This document shows positions 43,605 through 56,090 of a stretch of 64,000 nt of DNA, piece by piece. Source of the stretch: Megamerina dolium. Its lineage: Eukaryota; Arthropoda; Insecta; Diptera; Megamerinidae. Under the pieces are notes generated by a model. The model worked only from the letters and a program-made list of their open reading frames with translations. It was not told where the DNA came from and made no database searches. Made by a program: the position numbers and the translations under genes. Location of the stretch: contig OY978525.1 of assembly GCA_963854835.1 (NCBI GenBank), positions 73,543,628-73,607,627 of the forward strand, read 5' to 3'. The stretch's first letter is position 1. The number at the start of each line of letters is the position of its first letter.

Positions 43605-45005
43605 TCCTGCAATACCTGATATTTCGAACGAAGAGTATGTGATTGGAAGCCGGATTCGCTTTTGTACCTCTGAGGATATAAGGGATTTTTTTTAAAGTGA
43701 ACATTTCCCCCGAGTGCACTACAGGGACAAGTGCAGTCGGGAGGAAGACCTGGCTTCTTTTGCCCTAACTGGAAGATAGCACTTCAGTGCTATGTTTCCT
43801 ATGGGAAGAACAGGGGTGTTGCTGGCACATCACTTGCTTGTGAATGTGTGCATAAAGATGCAGAGATTGATATCTATGCATAATTTGCATACGAATTTCG
43901 TTTGAATTTCTGTCACATAACAGTGAATTTTATGCGCAGATTTACTTTTATGGGAACCACGAGAAATGTGATTGAATTTTTCTTTCTTGGGGTGAAATAA
44001 ATCTAGTCTTTCTTGCACTTCGTACCTGCTGGTCCAGGTACGACCAGAGAGGTAAGTATTTTCTGGAATTGAGGGATTATTCCTAGAGCGGCTAAGTATC
44101 TTGGGGCAACTCTGTTAAGTAGATATGTACTAGAATGGGGTCCCAGTTTTCAGTTGTTACACACTGAGAGGTTCGGATAGACAGGCAATTAATAATTACC
44201 AATTGAAAATTTTGAATTGCCTCACTGTTTTCAAGCGTCTTCAACTGGTTATCAACGAGGATCCGCCTGTTTTCAAATAGCTTTCAATGTATTTCAGGCA
44301 AGTTCGAAATTGTCGTGACTTAGAGAAAAGCCCTTAACAATTGTACCAGCTTTCCCTTGAGCTTTTACCGGAGGTGGTATAACTTTTGGGCAGGTGTAAG
44401 TTTTGAGTGAGTTATGTAGGCGGCAGTAAACTTGTCACGGAATGACAGCCATTCTTCATAACCACTAGAGAAAACTTTTGTATCACAAGGGGGAACTTGA
44501 AGACAGATGTTGGGAAAATCTGTTTGTACTTTGCGATACTCCTGGCTAGGTACCGAATTTGGTCTGAAAGCTGGGTGGAAAGACTTGTGCAAATCTTACA
44601 TTTACGATTTGCAAGTATAAAATTGATCAGAGCATAGATAAAATTTTTCTCTAGGTGACAGCTTGAAGTTTTGGTGTAAATCGATGTCATCTGCCATAAA
44701 AATATTCTCAAAAGCTAACAGTACACATTTATTTTTTAACAGTACACGAGAGCAACTGTCATGTAGGCCTTCTCGTCGGACCTCTACGAGAGATCTGACT
44801 TTCAATGGGAATCGTATTGAATTCGTTGCAGAACTGAATGAGGTCAGACTACAATTTGTATCAACGAATCATAAATTCGTTCTTTTTGCACAGGAGGAGT
44901 TTTTTGTGCTGTTTTCAGTTCAGACGCTTTGGAAAAACTGGGACTTTCCACGGCTTTAATCTTATTTGTGGAAGATTTTATGATCGAATACCACAGCAGC
45001 GTGTA
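43605..45005 (-). pseudogene. BEL-C gag and protease start
   Basis: The N-terminal part is in several frames (KSSTNKIKAVESPSFSKASE near 44960; NIFMADDIDLHQNFKLSP near 44700). DUF1759 block VPPCDTKVFSSGYEEWLSFR and KLTPAQKLYHLR at 44592-44365. A decayed zinc-knuckle zone ERLDLFHPKKEKFNHISRG... lies at 44018-43830. The minus strand near 43690-43610 reads ISSEVQKRIRLPITYSSFEI, which fits the protease after the active site. Frames change repeatedly. Confidence 0.65.
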
Positions 45006-45059
45006 TCAAAATCTGTGAGACGAGTTTGAAATTATTAAGCAAATCAATGGGGAATTGGG

Positions 45060-46396
45060 AACACTTCTCCACGTTGCTGATTGGCGATGCTACAAACAAT
45101 TCCGCCAGTGGAGGAAGATGGTGTTGATGTTCCACCACCCGACTATGACGAGGTTGAAACGGCCAAGAACAACAAAGCTGCAGGAGGTGATGGTCTGCCT
45201 GCCGAGTTGTTTAAGACCGGAAGCGATGAGCTGCTCACCTGCATGCACCAGGTCATAAGCAGAATATGGTCGAATGAAAGCATGCCTGATGATTGGAGGC
45301 TCAGCGTTCTCTGTCCCGTACATAAAAGAAGAGACCTCACAATTTGCGCCAACTACAATGGAATAAGTTTCCTGAGCATCGCATACAAGGTCCTATCGAG
45401 CGTATTGTGTGAAAGATTGAAGCCCATGCTCAACAACCTGATTTGACCTTATCAGTGTGGCTTCAGACCTAGTAAATCTACCATCGACCAAATTTTCACA
45501 CTGCGCCAAATCCTGGAGAAGACCCAAGAAAAACAGATCAACACACGCCACCTATTTGTTGATTATAAAGCCGATTTCGATAGTTCGGTAAGGGACTACC
45601 TCTTCGCAACAACGGAGGAGTGGGGACCTCTCCGCACCGTTTAGTACCGAACGGGGTTTCAGACAAGGTGATTCGTTATCGTGCAACTTTTTCAATCCTA
45701 TTATGGAGAAAATAATACGAGCTACTGATCTACGACACAATGGCACTATCTCCAACAAAAGTGTCATGCTGTTAGCGTATGCCGATGATATTGACATAAT
45801 TGGTATGAACACCCTAGCATTCAGTGCAGCATTCTCACTGTTGGAAAGAGAGTCGCGTCGGATGGGTCATACGGAGAACGAGGGCAAGACGAAGTACGTG
45901 GTATCAACAAACAAAGAGTCCCGGCGTCTTGGACAGCACGTCACTGTTGACAACTACGCTTTTAAAGTAGTAAGGGACTTTATCTATCTTGGAACCAGAG
46001 TTAACAGCAGTAATGACGTCAGCTTGGAGATATTGCGAGGGATCACTCTTGCAAACAGGTGCTACTTTGGGCTAAGTAAGCAATTGAGAAGTCGAGCCCT
46101 CTCTCGAAGAAAGAAAACTACACTCTACAAGTCTCTCATCATGCCTGTCCTAACATATGGCGCTGAAGCCTGGACAGAAGAAAAGTCCTACGCAAAATCT
46201 CTTGACCTATTTGCGTTGGTGGCGAGTACCGAATGAGGTACAACCATGAGCTGTACGAGCTGTATGCTGATATTGACATAGTAAAGAGCATCAAAATCCA
46301 GCGGCGGTACTGGAGAACCTGATGGCGCTTGGAATTTCTAACTGGCGCCAGCATGTTATATTCGGCTTAAATGGATATTCGATTGTTATGGCCATT
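45060..46396 (+). mobile_element. RTE-B: RTE-clade LINE, 5'-truncated
   Basis: Same family as RTE-A and RTE-C. Starts within the region before the RT fingers, runs through the palm and C-terminus, and ends at GTTATGGCCAT before a long (TA)n tract. Its own tail repeat is not visible. Confidence 0.8.
45081..46236 (+). pseudogene. RTE-B reverse transcriptase
   Basis: 45081-45446: DGVDVPPPDYDEVETA, KNNKAAGGDGLPAELFKTGS, SIAYKVLSSVLCERLKPML, then a stop. Past it PYQCGFRPSKSTIDQIFTL and LFVDYKADFDSSV (motif A, Ala changed to Asp after YK), followed by a deletion before GFQTR near 45660. 45703-46236: LLAYADDIDII (motif C intact), NEGKTKYVVSTNKESRR, VLTYGAEAW. Several stops; inactive. Confidence 0.8.
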
Positions 46397-46401
46397 GATT
46401 A

Positions 46402-46634
<233 letters not shown>

Positions 46635-46639
46635 CCCGG

Positions 46640-47229
46640 ATCAGTCGCAAAAAAAACCACTGGTCCGGGATTTATCCGAGATCAGTCGCAAAGGAATATG
46701 CGACTAATCGCACTTTTGATCTCTTTATATGGAGTGAACTGTTCCCTTTGGTTCGAGCATATCCTATGAAGAGACCAATTGTACACTTTTATACCTGAAC
46801 GGGTATAAATGTAGATGAGTACGGTTAGAAATTTTCATTCAATGCATTATAATTCTTAATTATATTTTCTTTTCAATTATTTGACAATTTACCCTTTTTT
46901 GCAAAATAATTTATTTTCATTAATTGTATTATGATTCTCATGTAAAAAAAATTATTTTTAAATTTTTTTTTACGGGTACAGAGTACAGATCGAACAATTT
47001 ATTTTTCATTCATTGCATTATAATTTCAGATTCATATATTTCAAATTTAAATGTGCAAATAAAATTTACCTGATTCGAATCTGGGTATCTACAACATCAT
47101 GTGTTTTGCTATCGTATATTCTATCGCCGTCGGAAGCTGAAATGCGTGCGCTTGGTCTATATTGGAATGAGCTGCGATCCCTTGCACAAAACTGAGTTCG
47201 TTGGCGGAGAGGTATATATATATATATAT
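46640..47229. other. No recognisable gene
   Basis: AT-rich. Two related segments TTTTCATTCAATGCATTATAATT (about 46836) and TTTTTCATTCATTGCATTATAATT (about 47001) form a weak direct repeat about 165 bp apart. Ends in a short (TA)n at 47213-47229. Confidence 0.45.
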
Positions 47230-48066
47230 GTTTGTGCGTACAGAAAAATAAAACGCAATGATGAATTAACCGTTATTCTGAAGTTCATATATTATATTTA
47301 TTTGGTCACAACAAATATTTTGTTATCTCGCACAAGCTACACTGATGTCGATGATGATGAACGGCCGACTGACTATTTAAACAATACTCTGTTGAATATC
47401 AAGCTATACCTTATGCTGCAACTAGCCACCGACGTAAAAACGTAGAACGTGTCAGCTGACACGACCTATCTTATGGGAATGCCGTGTTAACGAAAACTCA
47501 CCAACGTATGACGGTGACGTAGACGTTGCTCGTAGCGGAGAGAATCAACAGCAATTTGATTTTTTACGTAAAAACGTGTCAGCTGATCGCTCTATATGTT
47601 TACAGGGTTACCAGCTTAGACTTTTATAAATGAATAAAAACTTAACTAAAAAAGTTTAGTTTTTTTTTTTAATTAATCAAAACTATTATCGTGTTTAGTT
47701 ATTTATTAAAATATACTTCGCGTATATTAATTTTTTTTTTAGTTTACAACATATATATTATGAAATTTGATCATGAAAATGGTAAGTGTGATTAAAAGCA
47801 TGCACGCACAGTGTTACATGGCAACATTGTTATGTATGTATATAAGAAAGAACAGTCGATTTCTCCGTCGCTGCTACGGGCATAACTTTTGACAAATTTT
47901 TGCTCTTACGTACGAACGGTACGTACGTACGCTACGTCGGTGGCTAGTTGCAGCATTAGTCGCACTGAAATACGAAGTTAAGTTCGGGTTGGCTGTGATA
48001 TGTATGATTGTGATTGGTATGAGCATGATGTACTCCCTGCAATTACGATTCTTCCAAAACTGTACA
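47230..48066 (-). repeat. BEL-D 3' LTR candidate (contains a MITE)
   Basis: The minus strand starts TGTACAGTTTTGG at 48066, right after a purine-rich GTGGGCGGCA that could be the polypurine tract. It ends near ACGCACAAACA at 47230 beside TA repeats. Without the MITE and its duplication it would be about 292 bp. The 5' LTR matches only the first 42 bp, so the limits are tentative. Confidence 0.45.
47414..47955. mobile_element. MITE (542 bp) with 23-bp inverted repeats and TTA duplication
   Basis: 47414-47436 and 47933-47955 are exact reverse complements (outer end TGCTGCAACTAGCCACCGAC). The flanks are TTA at 47411-47413 and 47956-47958. There is no coding content; TACGTAAAAACGTGTCAGCTGA-like sequences repeat inside (about 47431 and 47565). 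A TTA duplication again suggests a PIF/Harbinger origin. Its ends differ from those of the 804-1331 MITE. Confidence 0.78.
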
Positions 48067-48180
48067 TGCCGCCCACAATGCTGGAACCAGCATGATATGG
48101 AAATCGTTGGTGGGGACGTGCATTCTTCATTATGAGGGTGCAAAACGAAAAACAATGGAATCAGACAGCAGATGCAATCG

Positions 48181-50370
48181 TTAAACATCTCTGTTAGATG
48201 CATGTGCCTCAGTAAACGTAGGAATAGGTAATCGGCAGAGTTTTAAGACTGATCGCTTGCAAGTTCCGAATTGAGTACGCAGGGTGACTACGCGAACGAG
48301 ATCATCACCTCCTGGATGCAGTTCTATTATTCTTCCTAACATCCACTGTTGTGGAGGTAATCGCTCGTCCTTTATTATGACCAGCTCATTGATACTTAGA
48401 TTAGCTTCTAGTTTCCGCCACTTTGGTCGGGCTTGGAGATGCGACAGCCAATCAGATGACCATCTTTTCCAAAATTGCTGGGTCATTCGCTGAAGCGAGA
48501 GATAGTGTGCACCAATACCTGGCGTATCTGTACTGGACTCTGGAGGAGCAAGTAATGCATCACCAATCAAAAAATGGCCAGGAGTTAAGACCAATAGGTC
48601 GTCAGGATCTGACGTCAACGGACAAATAGGTCTCGAATTGAGACAGGCTTCAATCCTTACCAGAATCGTAGAAAGCAATTCAAATGTGAGCCTGGTGCTG
48701 TCGATCGTTCGCTTCAAGTGGTATTTTACAGACTTAACATTAGCTTCCCATATTCCTCCAAAGTTAGGTGAATATGGTGGATTAAAGTGCCACTGAATGT
48801 TGTGCTGTATTAATTTGGGAACGATGTCACATGAGATGGCTTCCGCAAAATTCCGTTGATTCAGTTGCAACGCTGTGTGGGCACCCACAAAGTTTGTACC
48901 ACAGTCGCTATATATGTGGTGACACATACCGCGACGACCAATGAAACGCTGCAGTGCATGTAAGAAATATTCAGTTGACATACCGGTGACCGCTTCCAAA
49001 TGTATAGCTTTAGTGGCCAAGCAAATAAAAATGGCAATGTAGCCCTTATATGCCGTGTTACCACGGAAACGTGAAGCCTTGAGTTCAATTGCACCTGTGA
49101 AGTCCACTCCAGTAGCGTAAAAAGGTCTAGTGGGTGGATTAATGCGATGCAAAGGTAGGTCTCCCATCAGTTGGTTTATACTTTTCGGTCTGTTCCGAAA
49201 ACATTTGACACATTCTCGAAGGTAGTGGCGTACGATTTGTCTAGAGTGTACTATCCAGAATCTTTGGCGAATGTAGGATAACGTAAGCTGAATACCGCCA
49301 TGGAGAGTAGTAACATGTGCATCTAAAATAACTAAACGGGTGAAATGATTAGATTTCGGTAAAATCATGGGATGTTTTCTATTATAAGGAATGTTGGCTT
49401 TCTGCAAGCGCCCACAAACTCGCAGTATTCCATTTTGATCTAAAAATGGTGTTAAGCTACAGAGATTACTTTTATTTGGAAGAGGTTCACTGGATCGTAT
49501 ATAACGTAGTTCCTCGTGGAATGCTTCGGATTGCACATGTCGCACGAGACCGTTGAGACCCTTGTAGAGCTCTGCTGTAGTTAAAGGTCCGGCTATGTGG
49601 TCGCTGTGATTAGTTGGACGAGCGTTATGAATGAAACGTATCAAGTATGCGCTAATCCGTAATAGTTTATTGAGATCTGAGAAATGGTATATAAACGAGT
49701 CTGCTTGCGCAGCAACATGCACGTGAACTTGTGTTGGTTTAGCTTCTGCTGCTGCTTCCTTAAAGTCTGCAGTCTGGACGTTATATTTTGGCCAAGTCGA
49801 TTTCGATTTCGATAGCCATTTTGGTCCATTCCGCCAAAGCGGTGAGTTGCGTAAGTCACCAACAGTCGAACCACGTGATGCACAGTCGGCTGGATTTTCG
49901 AATGTTCCAACGTGACTCCACTGATTTTGAGTGGTCAGCGTTAGAATTTTACTGACGCGGTTAGCCACAAATGTTTTCCATCGGTTGATATCGCCTTGTA
50001 TCCAACAGAGAACTACCGTAGCATCTGTCCAGTAAAACATTGGAGTGTTGTCAATTGATAGATGTAGATTTTTCTTAATCCAGGCTGCTAAATTGACAGC
50101 AAGCATTGCACTGCAAAGCTCAATCCTTGGAATCGTGAGAGGTTTTACTGGAGTCACCTTACTCTTTGCTGCTAGCAAATGAGTGAAAACTATACCAGTT
50201 GTGAACTGTAAACGTATGTAAACACAAGCGGCGTACGCTGAAGATGATCCGTCGCAAAACGTGTGGAATTCGATCGAGTCCACTGCATGAGGTAGTAGAT
50301 TTATGTATCTTGGTATTGATATTGTATGAATCACGGCTAAATTTTGAGTGATTTCTTGCCAACGTCGGCA
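48181..50370 (-). pseudogene. BEL-D pol: RNase H, integrase and DUF5641
   Basis: 717 open codons (50334-48181). RNase H-like start IEFHTFCDGSSSAYAACVY and FYWTDATVVLCWI. The integrase zinc-binding region is HGGIQLTLSYIRQRFW...CVKCFRNRP. The catalytic core has Asp in GVDFTGAIELK, Asp in IYSDCGTNFVGA and Glu in GGIWEANVKS, so the D,D,E triad is complete. LTPGHFLIGDALL and the closing VIIKDERLPPQQWMLGRI / TLRTQFGTCKRSVLKL are DUF5641. In an intact element it would come from the polyprotein, but a frameshift near 50365 cuts it from the RT. Confidence 0.87.
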
Positions 50371-52110
50371 TAAGGCATTTCATCCCATTCGAGGGCCGTG
50401 GGCTGGCCATTTGCGCGATCCACCTTCGTCGTCCATAAAAGCTTTAATAGTATTTTTGCCGCTACAATGATAGGAGTTATTAATCCTAAAGGATGGAATA
50501 AACGAGCGATAGTGGACAGGACAGAACGCTTGGTTGGAGTCGCATCTATATCAGCTTTCATACTGAAATGGAAACTATCACTTTTAGGGGTCCAATATAG
50601 ACCAATATAGTCTTTAGGGGTTCATTGTCGTTGAGTTGAAGAGATTCATGATTATAACGATGCTCCAGTGGAATAGATTGTAGTAGATGTTCCGAGTTGC
50701 TTGCCCACTTTCGAAGTTCCATTCCAGCCGATTGAAGAGCGCACTTCACCTGGTCGCGAATTTGAATAGCAGCTGCGATTGAATAGCTACCTGTTTGTAT
50801 GTCATCTACGTACATTTCGCGCTTTAACACATTTTCTGCAAGAGGAAAATGCTGCCTTTCACCAAGAGCAATTTGATGCAACACGCGAATTGCTGTGAAC
50901 GGTGCAGATGCAGTGCCAAACGTAGATGTCGTCAAGTAGAATTTCTGTATCTGATCATTGTCGCCCCTCCATATGATTCGCTTATATTCAGCATCGTCGG
51001 GATGCATGCTAATGCAACGATACATTTTTTGTATGTCTGTTGTGAACACATATTTATGCCTTCTCCAATTGAGAAGTACTGATGTTAAATCATTTTTTAA
51101 GGGTGGACCGACGCACAGTAAGTCATTAAGTGATTTTCCGTTCGAAGTCTATGAAGATGCGTCGTAGACAACACGCAACTTGGTTGTACAGCTGTCAGGT
51201 TTAAAAACTGCATGGTGCGGTAAAAAGCAGGACGTGAACGTTGGTTTGCCCGTAGTTGATATAACACGATGCTGGTCTTCAGTTGAGCGTGCTGGTGATA
51301 TTTGTTGAAGTTTAAAGTAATCCTCAATTGCACTGGTATAAGCTTGGCAAAATTCTGGATTGCGTTTGAGGCGACGCTTAAGCTGGTGAAATCGATTTAA
51401 AGCAAATTGTTTAGATCGACCGAGAGTTATGTTAGGATCAAAAAGCGATTTTAAAGGAAGACGAACCATGTATTTTCCATCGATTTGACGAGTGCATGTA
51501 CGTTTAAAGAAATCTTCACACCATTGGTCTTCATTCGATAGAACTCGTTGAGAAGGAACTTGTTCTAACTCGTAGAATTGTTGCATGAGGTTTTCCAATG
51601 CAAGCGTTCCATGATAGCATCGAAACGTGATAGGTGTTCTGTTAGGCTGTACTACTCTGCCAGACAAAATCCAACCCAAGTGCGTATTTTGCGCAACTGG
51701 TTGATCATTTGACCCGCGCCGAATTTCCGGTAAAATAATTTGTGAAAAAGCATCAGCACCGATGAGCACTTCCACTTTATTGGACCTATTATACGAAGGA
51801 TCAGCTAATGCTAGACCGTGTAGATGTGACCAACATTGTTGTACAATGTCTTCACTTGGCAGGCAAGTAGTTATTGTATTTAAAACATAGGCATTATCAA
51901 CGAAAACAGTGAAATCGCTGTTGATACATGAACGAAGAATGAAATTTACAGAGGCTTTAGACCGATTTTTGGCATAAGAACCAACACCAAGGATTTCTGT
52001 CGCATTTTGGTTCTTTCTTAAGCATAGACTTTGCACTGCGGTTTCAGAAATAATGGTTGCTTCAGAGCCTTGATCCAATAAAGCTCGAACCACTGCTGAT
52101 TCTCCCGTTT
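50370..52110 (-). pseudogene. BEL-D aspartic protease and reverse transcriptase
   Basis: The protease reads ALLDQGSEATII: the active-site Asp is kept but the triplet is DQG rather than DSG. Next come LALADPSYNRSNKVEVLIGA and HLGWILSGRV (DUF1758), then LPHHAVFKPDSCTTKLRVVY, a TAG at 51149, and the RT: FTTDIQKMYRCI (motif A) and MYVDDIQTGS (YVDD motif). A small duplication (ACCAATATAG twice near 50591-50612) shifts the frame. 50561-50337 is the RT-RNase H connection (ARLFHPLGLITPIIVAAKIL). Confidence 0.85.
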
Positions 52111-53563
52111 CGATGTTTTCTATTTCGCTGAGGTTTGGAAATTGTATGTTGTGGTTTGGGTGACACAGTTGCAGAATAAGTCGGAAGTTTGGACGATGAA
52201 TTTGTCAGATATGAAGGAGATTCAAGCCCTTGATTTGCAGACTCGTTTGTATAAGATTGTTGAGGTTTTCGTTGATTTTGGACGATAGGTCCAAATGCTG
52301 GAAAATGCAATAAAGTGTGGTGGCGTTTTCCACAGAGCGTACAGTTTCTTGGGCTGCTGCAATGAGAAAAAACATGAGACTGACTTAAACAATTTACACA
52401 GACCTTATGGCCGTCCACGTAGGCCTTTCTTTCGAAACAGTCCTTGCTGAGGAATGTCGGGCATCGGCGAAGAATATGACTTTGGCCACAGAGAACGCAA
52501 CATTCCGATTTTGGTTTAAGGTTGGTAGGATTTGTTTGAGCGTGAAATGACTTAGCGTTCATGTGTGATGTGAACTGTGATGAGCGTTTTGTGGTAAGCG
52601 ACGCATTGTGACGTCGCTTTACCATTGAATCTGAGGCTGCGGCTTGATCGGATCGATTTTCGATGGCATCCAAGGTATGTAGGCGAGTGTAAAGAAATGC
52701 TTCCAGGTCATAAAAACTTGGAATTTCAGTTTTGTTGCCGAGATGATGCTCCCAAGCTTGATGCGTCTCCTTTGGTTGTCTTGTGACAAGATGGTGTACG
52801 ATCCAATGCTTGCTTTCATCTATGGAGAGTTTGAGGCGTTTGAATTCATTAATGCAGACATTGGCGGTATTAAGTATGAATTTTATGTCATCAGATCGTT
52901 CCTTTTGAAGCTTAGGTAAGTTATATAAAGCGTTCATATGATGTATGAACAATATACATGGATTATCATACCGTTTTACGAGTAATTGCCACGCTGTGTC
53001 ATAATTTGTCTCTGTTAAAGACATTTGATGAAGATCTATGTCCTGATCACTAGGAAGTGATTTTTTTAAATAGTGAAATCTTTGAATGTCACTTAAATCC
53101 GGATTGGTGTGAATCAATCGGTAAAATGAATCATAGAATGATGGCCAATCGATAAATTTGCCAGAAAACGTTGGAATCGGTAAATTTGGCATTGAAACCG
53201 AAGAAACCCGATTTGATTGATTAGGAGACACTGACGCCGTTTCACGAGGGGTTTCTGAAGGATACAAATCTTCTTCACGTTCGCTTATCAGACAATATAC
53301 AGCGATATATGTTTCATCGAAATTTGAGTAAACTTCATCGGAATGGTATGTATGTTTAGCATCAATACCAATGCTAATAATTTTAGTATGAGACTCCATA
53401 AAATCATTATATAGTTGATCAAGTTTTTTTAAACGTTGAACGAAGTAGTGTTTCGTTTTTCTAGACGTAGAATCTTTCTTGAAGTTAGTAAGCAACCTTT
53501 TTAATTCGTCTAATCGATTAAGCTGCTTACTAGATCTTCACAGGATTTTGGTTCAGTAGCCAT
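52062..53563 (-). pseudogene. BEL-D gag
   Basis: The probable start is ATG 53563 (MATEPKSCEDL), with a frame slip near 53530; the long open part is 53495-52062. A helical N-terminus (LKKLDQLYNDFMESH) is followed by the DUF1759 capsid-like region from LPIPTFSGKFIDWPSFYDSF to about residue 290, then zinc knuckles CCVLCGQSHILRRC, CVNCLSQSHVFSHC and CTLCGKRHHTLLH. It assembles the virus-like particle in active relatives. The C-terminal end slips out of the protease frame near 52100. Confidence 0.85.
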
Positions 53564-53769
53564 CTTGTGGTTCATTCGACTTGGACTCCGTACCGCACGA
53601 ATTGTATGCACTTATCCTATTCTTTATTTGCGTCCTTCGATATATCGATGGTGTTCCAGTAACGTTGTGGTTGTTTCTCCTGATTCACGTTAATTTATTG
53701 TTCGTTTTAGTGCTTGCATTAATGAGACATGCAGTAAAGTCGTTGTACAGTGACTAATTGTTACTGCTG

Positions 53770-53918
<149 letters not shown>

Positions 53919-53924
53919 CACACT

Positions 53925-55185
53925 TGTGTTAAATGTACGTAGCTTGGTGTTTAGGCTGATGTTGCCACAGTGGTGCGAGGATACCAAAGGCAGACTTAAC
54001 TTTACCAATTCTGCATTCAGCATCCAACTCGGAACCACCGTCCGCAATTACCATGCATCCAAGGTAGCAAAAGTTTTTCACGTTTTCGAACTGTTGTGTG
54101 CCAACAGTCAAGGACTCCGAGATGGCTTCGTTGAGGTATAGCACTTTGGTTTTTCCAACAATGACTTTAAGTCCAGTAGGTCTCAGCTTCTCCAGCATGG
54201 CTTGAGTTAGCAGCTTTAGATCACACACTTTGTATGCGAGCAAGCAGATGTTGTCAGCATATGCAAGATACCTCAGAAGATGTTGTTTATCTGCCACTGC
54301 ATGCCCCTGTGTTGATTTTTGTTGCTGAAGGCAGAACCCAGGACGTCTTCGGTGATAAGAAGTAACAGAATAGGAGAGAAGATGCATCCCTGTCGTACTC
54401 CACTCAGGACCTGAAAAGGCTCCGATAACTTGCCCTTGTGTAGAACGTATCAGTTTACGTTACTGTAGCTTTCCCTAACGAGTGCAACAAGTTTATCTGG
54501 AATACCTCTTCTCCGCAAAGCAGCGCAAATAGTCTCCCTTTTAACACTATCGAAAGCTTTTTCAAAGTCTATAAACAGCAGCTGCAATTTAGACTTGAAC
54601 TCAACACATTGTTCAATTATAATTCGGAGAGTATTTATTTGGTCAGCGCAGGAAAACCCATTGCGGAAACCTGCCTGACACTGATGGAAGCCTACAGATG
54701 ACACTTCAGCCGGTTGAGGATAATACGTGCAATGAGCTTTGCAATTGCAGGAAGCACACAGATACCCCTCCAGTTGTTGCAGTCCTTGTGATCGCCTTTC
54801 TTTGCTAATTCGACTATAATTCCCTCTTTCCATTCACACGGGAAAGTCTCTTCCTCCCACATTGATGTTATTAGGGGTGATAGCATTTCCGCGGAAAAAA
54901 CGACATCATTTTTATAAAGTTCAGCCGGTATACCATCGAATCCGGCAGCTTTGCCATTCGGCAGATGTTTTATGGCAGCAGCGATTTCAACTAGGTTTGG
55001 TGGAGATGTTTTTATCCTGGAGTTCATATCGGTGGTGTCGTTTGAAATAGAGAGTTGGTCGACAGAAGGATCAAGCACATTGATACTTACACTACAGAAT
55101 ATTAGTGCAAATACAAAAAGTTTGTGTAGGAGATACAAACCGCGGAAATTTGTAGATAGTGTTGTTTGTTGTGGTGTTCACTTTT
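53925..55185 (-). pseudogene. Second RTE-like LINE: reverse transcriptase
   Basis: Minus strand: AAIKHLPNGKAAGFDGIPAE and CNNWRGICVLPAIAKLIARI (55138-54692), then QAGFRNGFSCADQINTLRII and FIDFEKAFDSVKRE (motif A) in 54833-54450. VLSGVRQGCIFSPILFL lies near 54405 across a stop. 54387-53929 has LAYADNICLLAYKV, with the second Asp of YADD changed to Asn, and [17 protein letters not shown]. It differs from the RTE-A/B/C family (GFRQGDSL type). The endonuclease and the 3' end are missing. Frameshifted and inactive. Confidence 0.78.
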
Positions 55186-55439
55186 TAGTTACAGTTTCTC
55201 TTCTTCTTATATTTCACGTTTTGATGTGCAATGCTGCCGTCACTCTTTTATGAGTTGAGTTTTATATGAAATTCTTTATAAATATATTGATCTTGGAGTT
55301 GATGTTTGTCGCCAACCATCTCAAACGTTGACACCTTGACTACCCTCCAATCGTCTATGAGAAGGGAAGGATTTGTGAACCATATATGGTCCAAGATCTC
55401 CTTAGATCTGACGGCTCTACTGGAAACTAGACGCGTGAG

Positions 55440-56090
55440 CTGGGTTTATTGGGGATGTGGTCCCTAGCAATGGTCTCAAACCGTGCGTTAGGCCATACCT
55501 CCCTACATTCGCCATGGCCCCTCTGAAGAAATCTGCCCATCGATGGGCCTCACAGGACATTAGTTTCAGGCGTCTTTGTTGCCGCCCGTCATCTCTGCAG
55601 CAAACGACAGGACAGCGGTTCCTCGACAGGATATTCCTGTATATTCGGAGGAGAATCATCTCCACTACACGACATTGCCCATATGGCAGTGCTCCATCTT
55701 CATGGTTCCTATCAATGACGGCAAGGATAAGGTGGTCCTTTCCCACGTCACTTAAGGAAGGAGCTTTAGTTTTATATGTGGGCGAAGCCGAAGTCTTTTT
55801 GGCTTTTACAGCTGCTCATCTTACGAGTCTTGCCTTTTGGACGCAAGTCCAATAAAACGGACATTTTCGCGTTCAGCGATAATTTTTCTTGCCCACTCCA
55901 GAGATTCTTTTTCTCTCACTGTTGCGGGGACGCCACCAAGCTTTTCAGTAATTCTGAATGCAGCTCGACTTTCCCGATATGTGCGGAGGGATATGCTAAT
56001 TGGTTTGCTGAAACAGGAGTCGCAGCCTTTGTGAGTGCCTTAGCAGCATCGGGTCATCACGGACCCTTTGCTAAGTTGCACTGATTTCTT
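55440..56090 (-). pseudogene. LINE ORF1 fragment, DUF4780-like (tentative)
   Basis: The minus strand at 55746-55417 reads LAVIDRNHEDGALPYGQCRV and RLKLMSCEAHRWADFFRGAM, resembling the 'IDR...DG.+...Q...VE ... KL+.CE..R.A..+' pattern I associate with DUF4780-type ORF1 proteins of insect LINEs. Upstream (56090-55780) frames carry SRAAFRITEKLGGVP and LASKRQ. Stops are frequent. It could be ORF1 of a LOA-like element. Confidence 0.35.

Larger units (their letters stand above)
42570..45005 (-). mobile_element. BEL-C: BEL/Pao gag-protease remnant, split by other elements
   Basis: On the minus strand gag (about 45005-43720) leads into a protease segment ending near 43605. After about 0.57 kb of foreign sequence (RTE scrap, (TA)n, Tc1 piece) the protease-associated domain continues at 43035-42585. 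Gag-then-protease order and matching orientation argue for one original element. No LTR or RT is seen. Confidence 0.65.

Noticed and set aside
53929..54387. Open RT frame as a working polymerase
   Set aside because: YADD is changed to YADN and the upstream RT blocks are in other frames.
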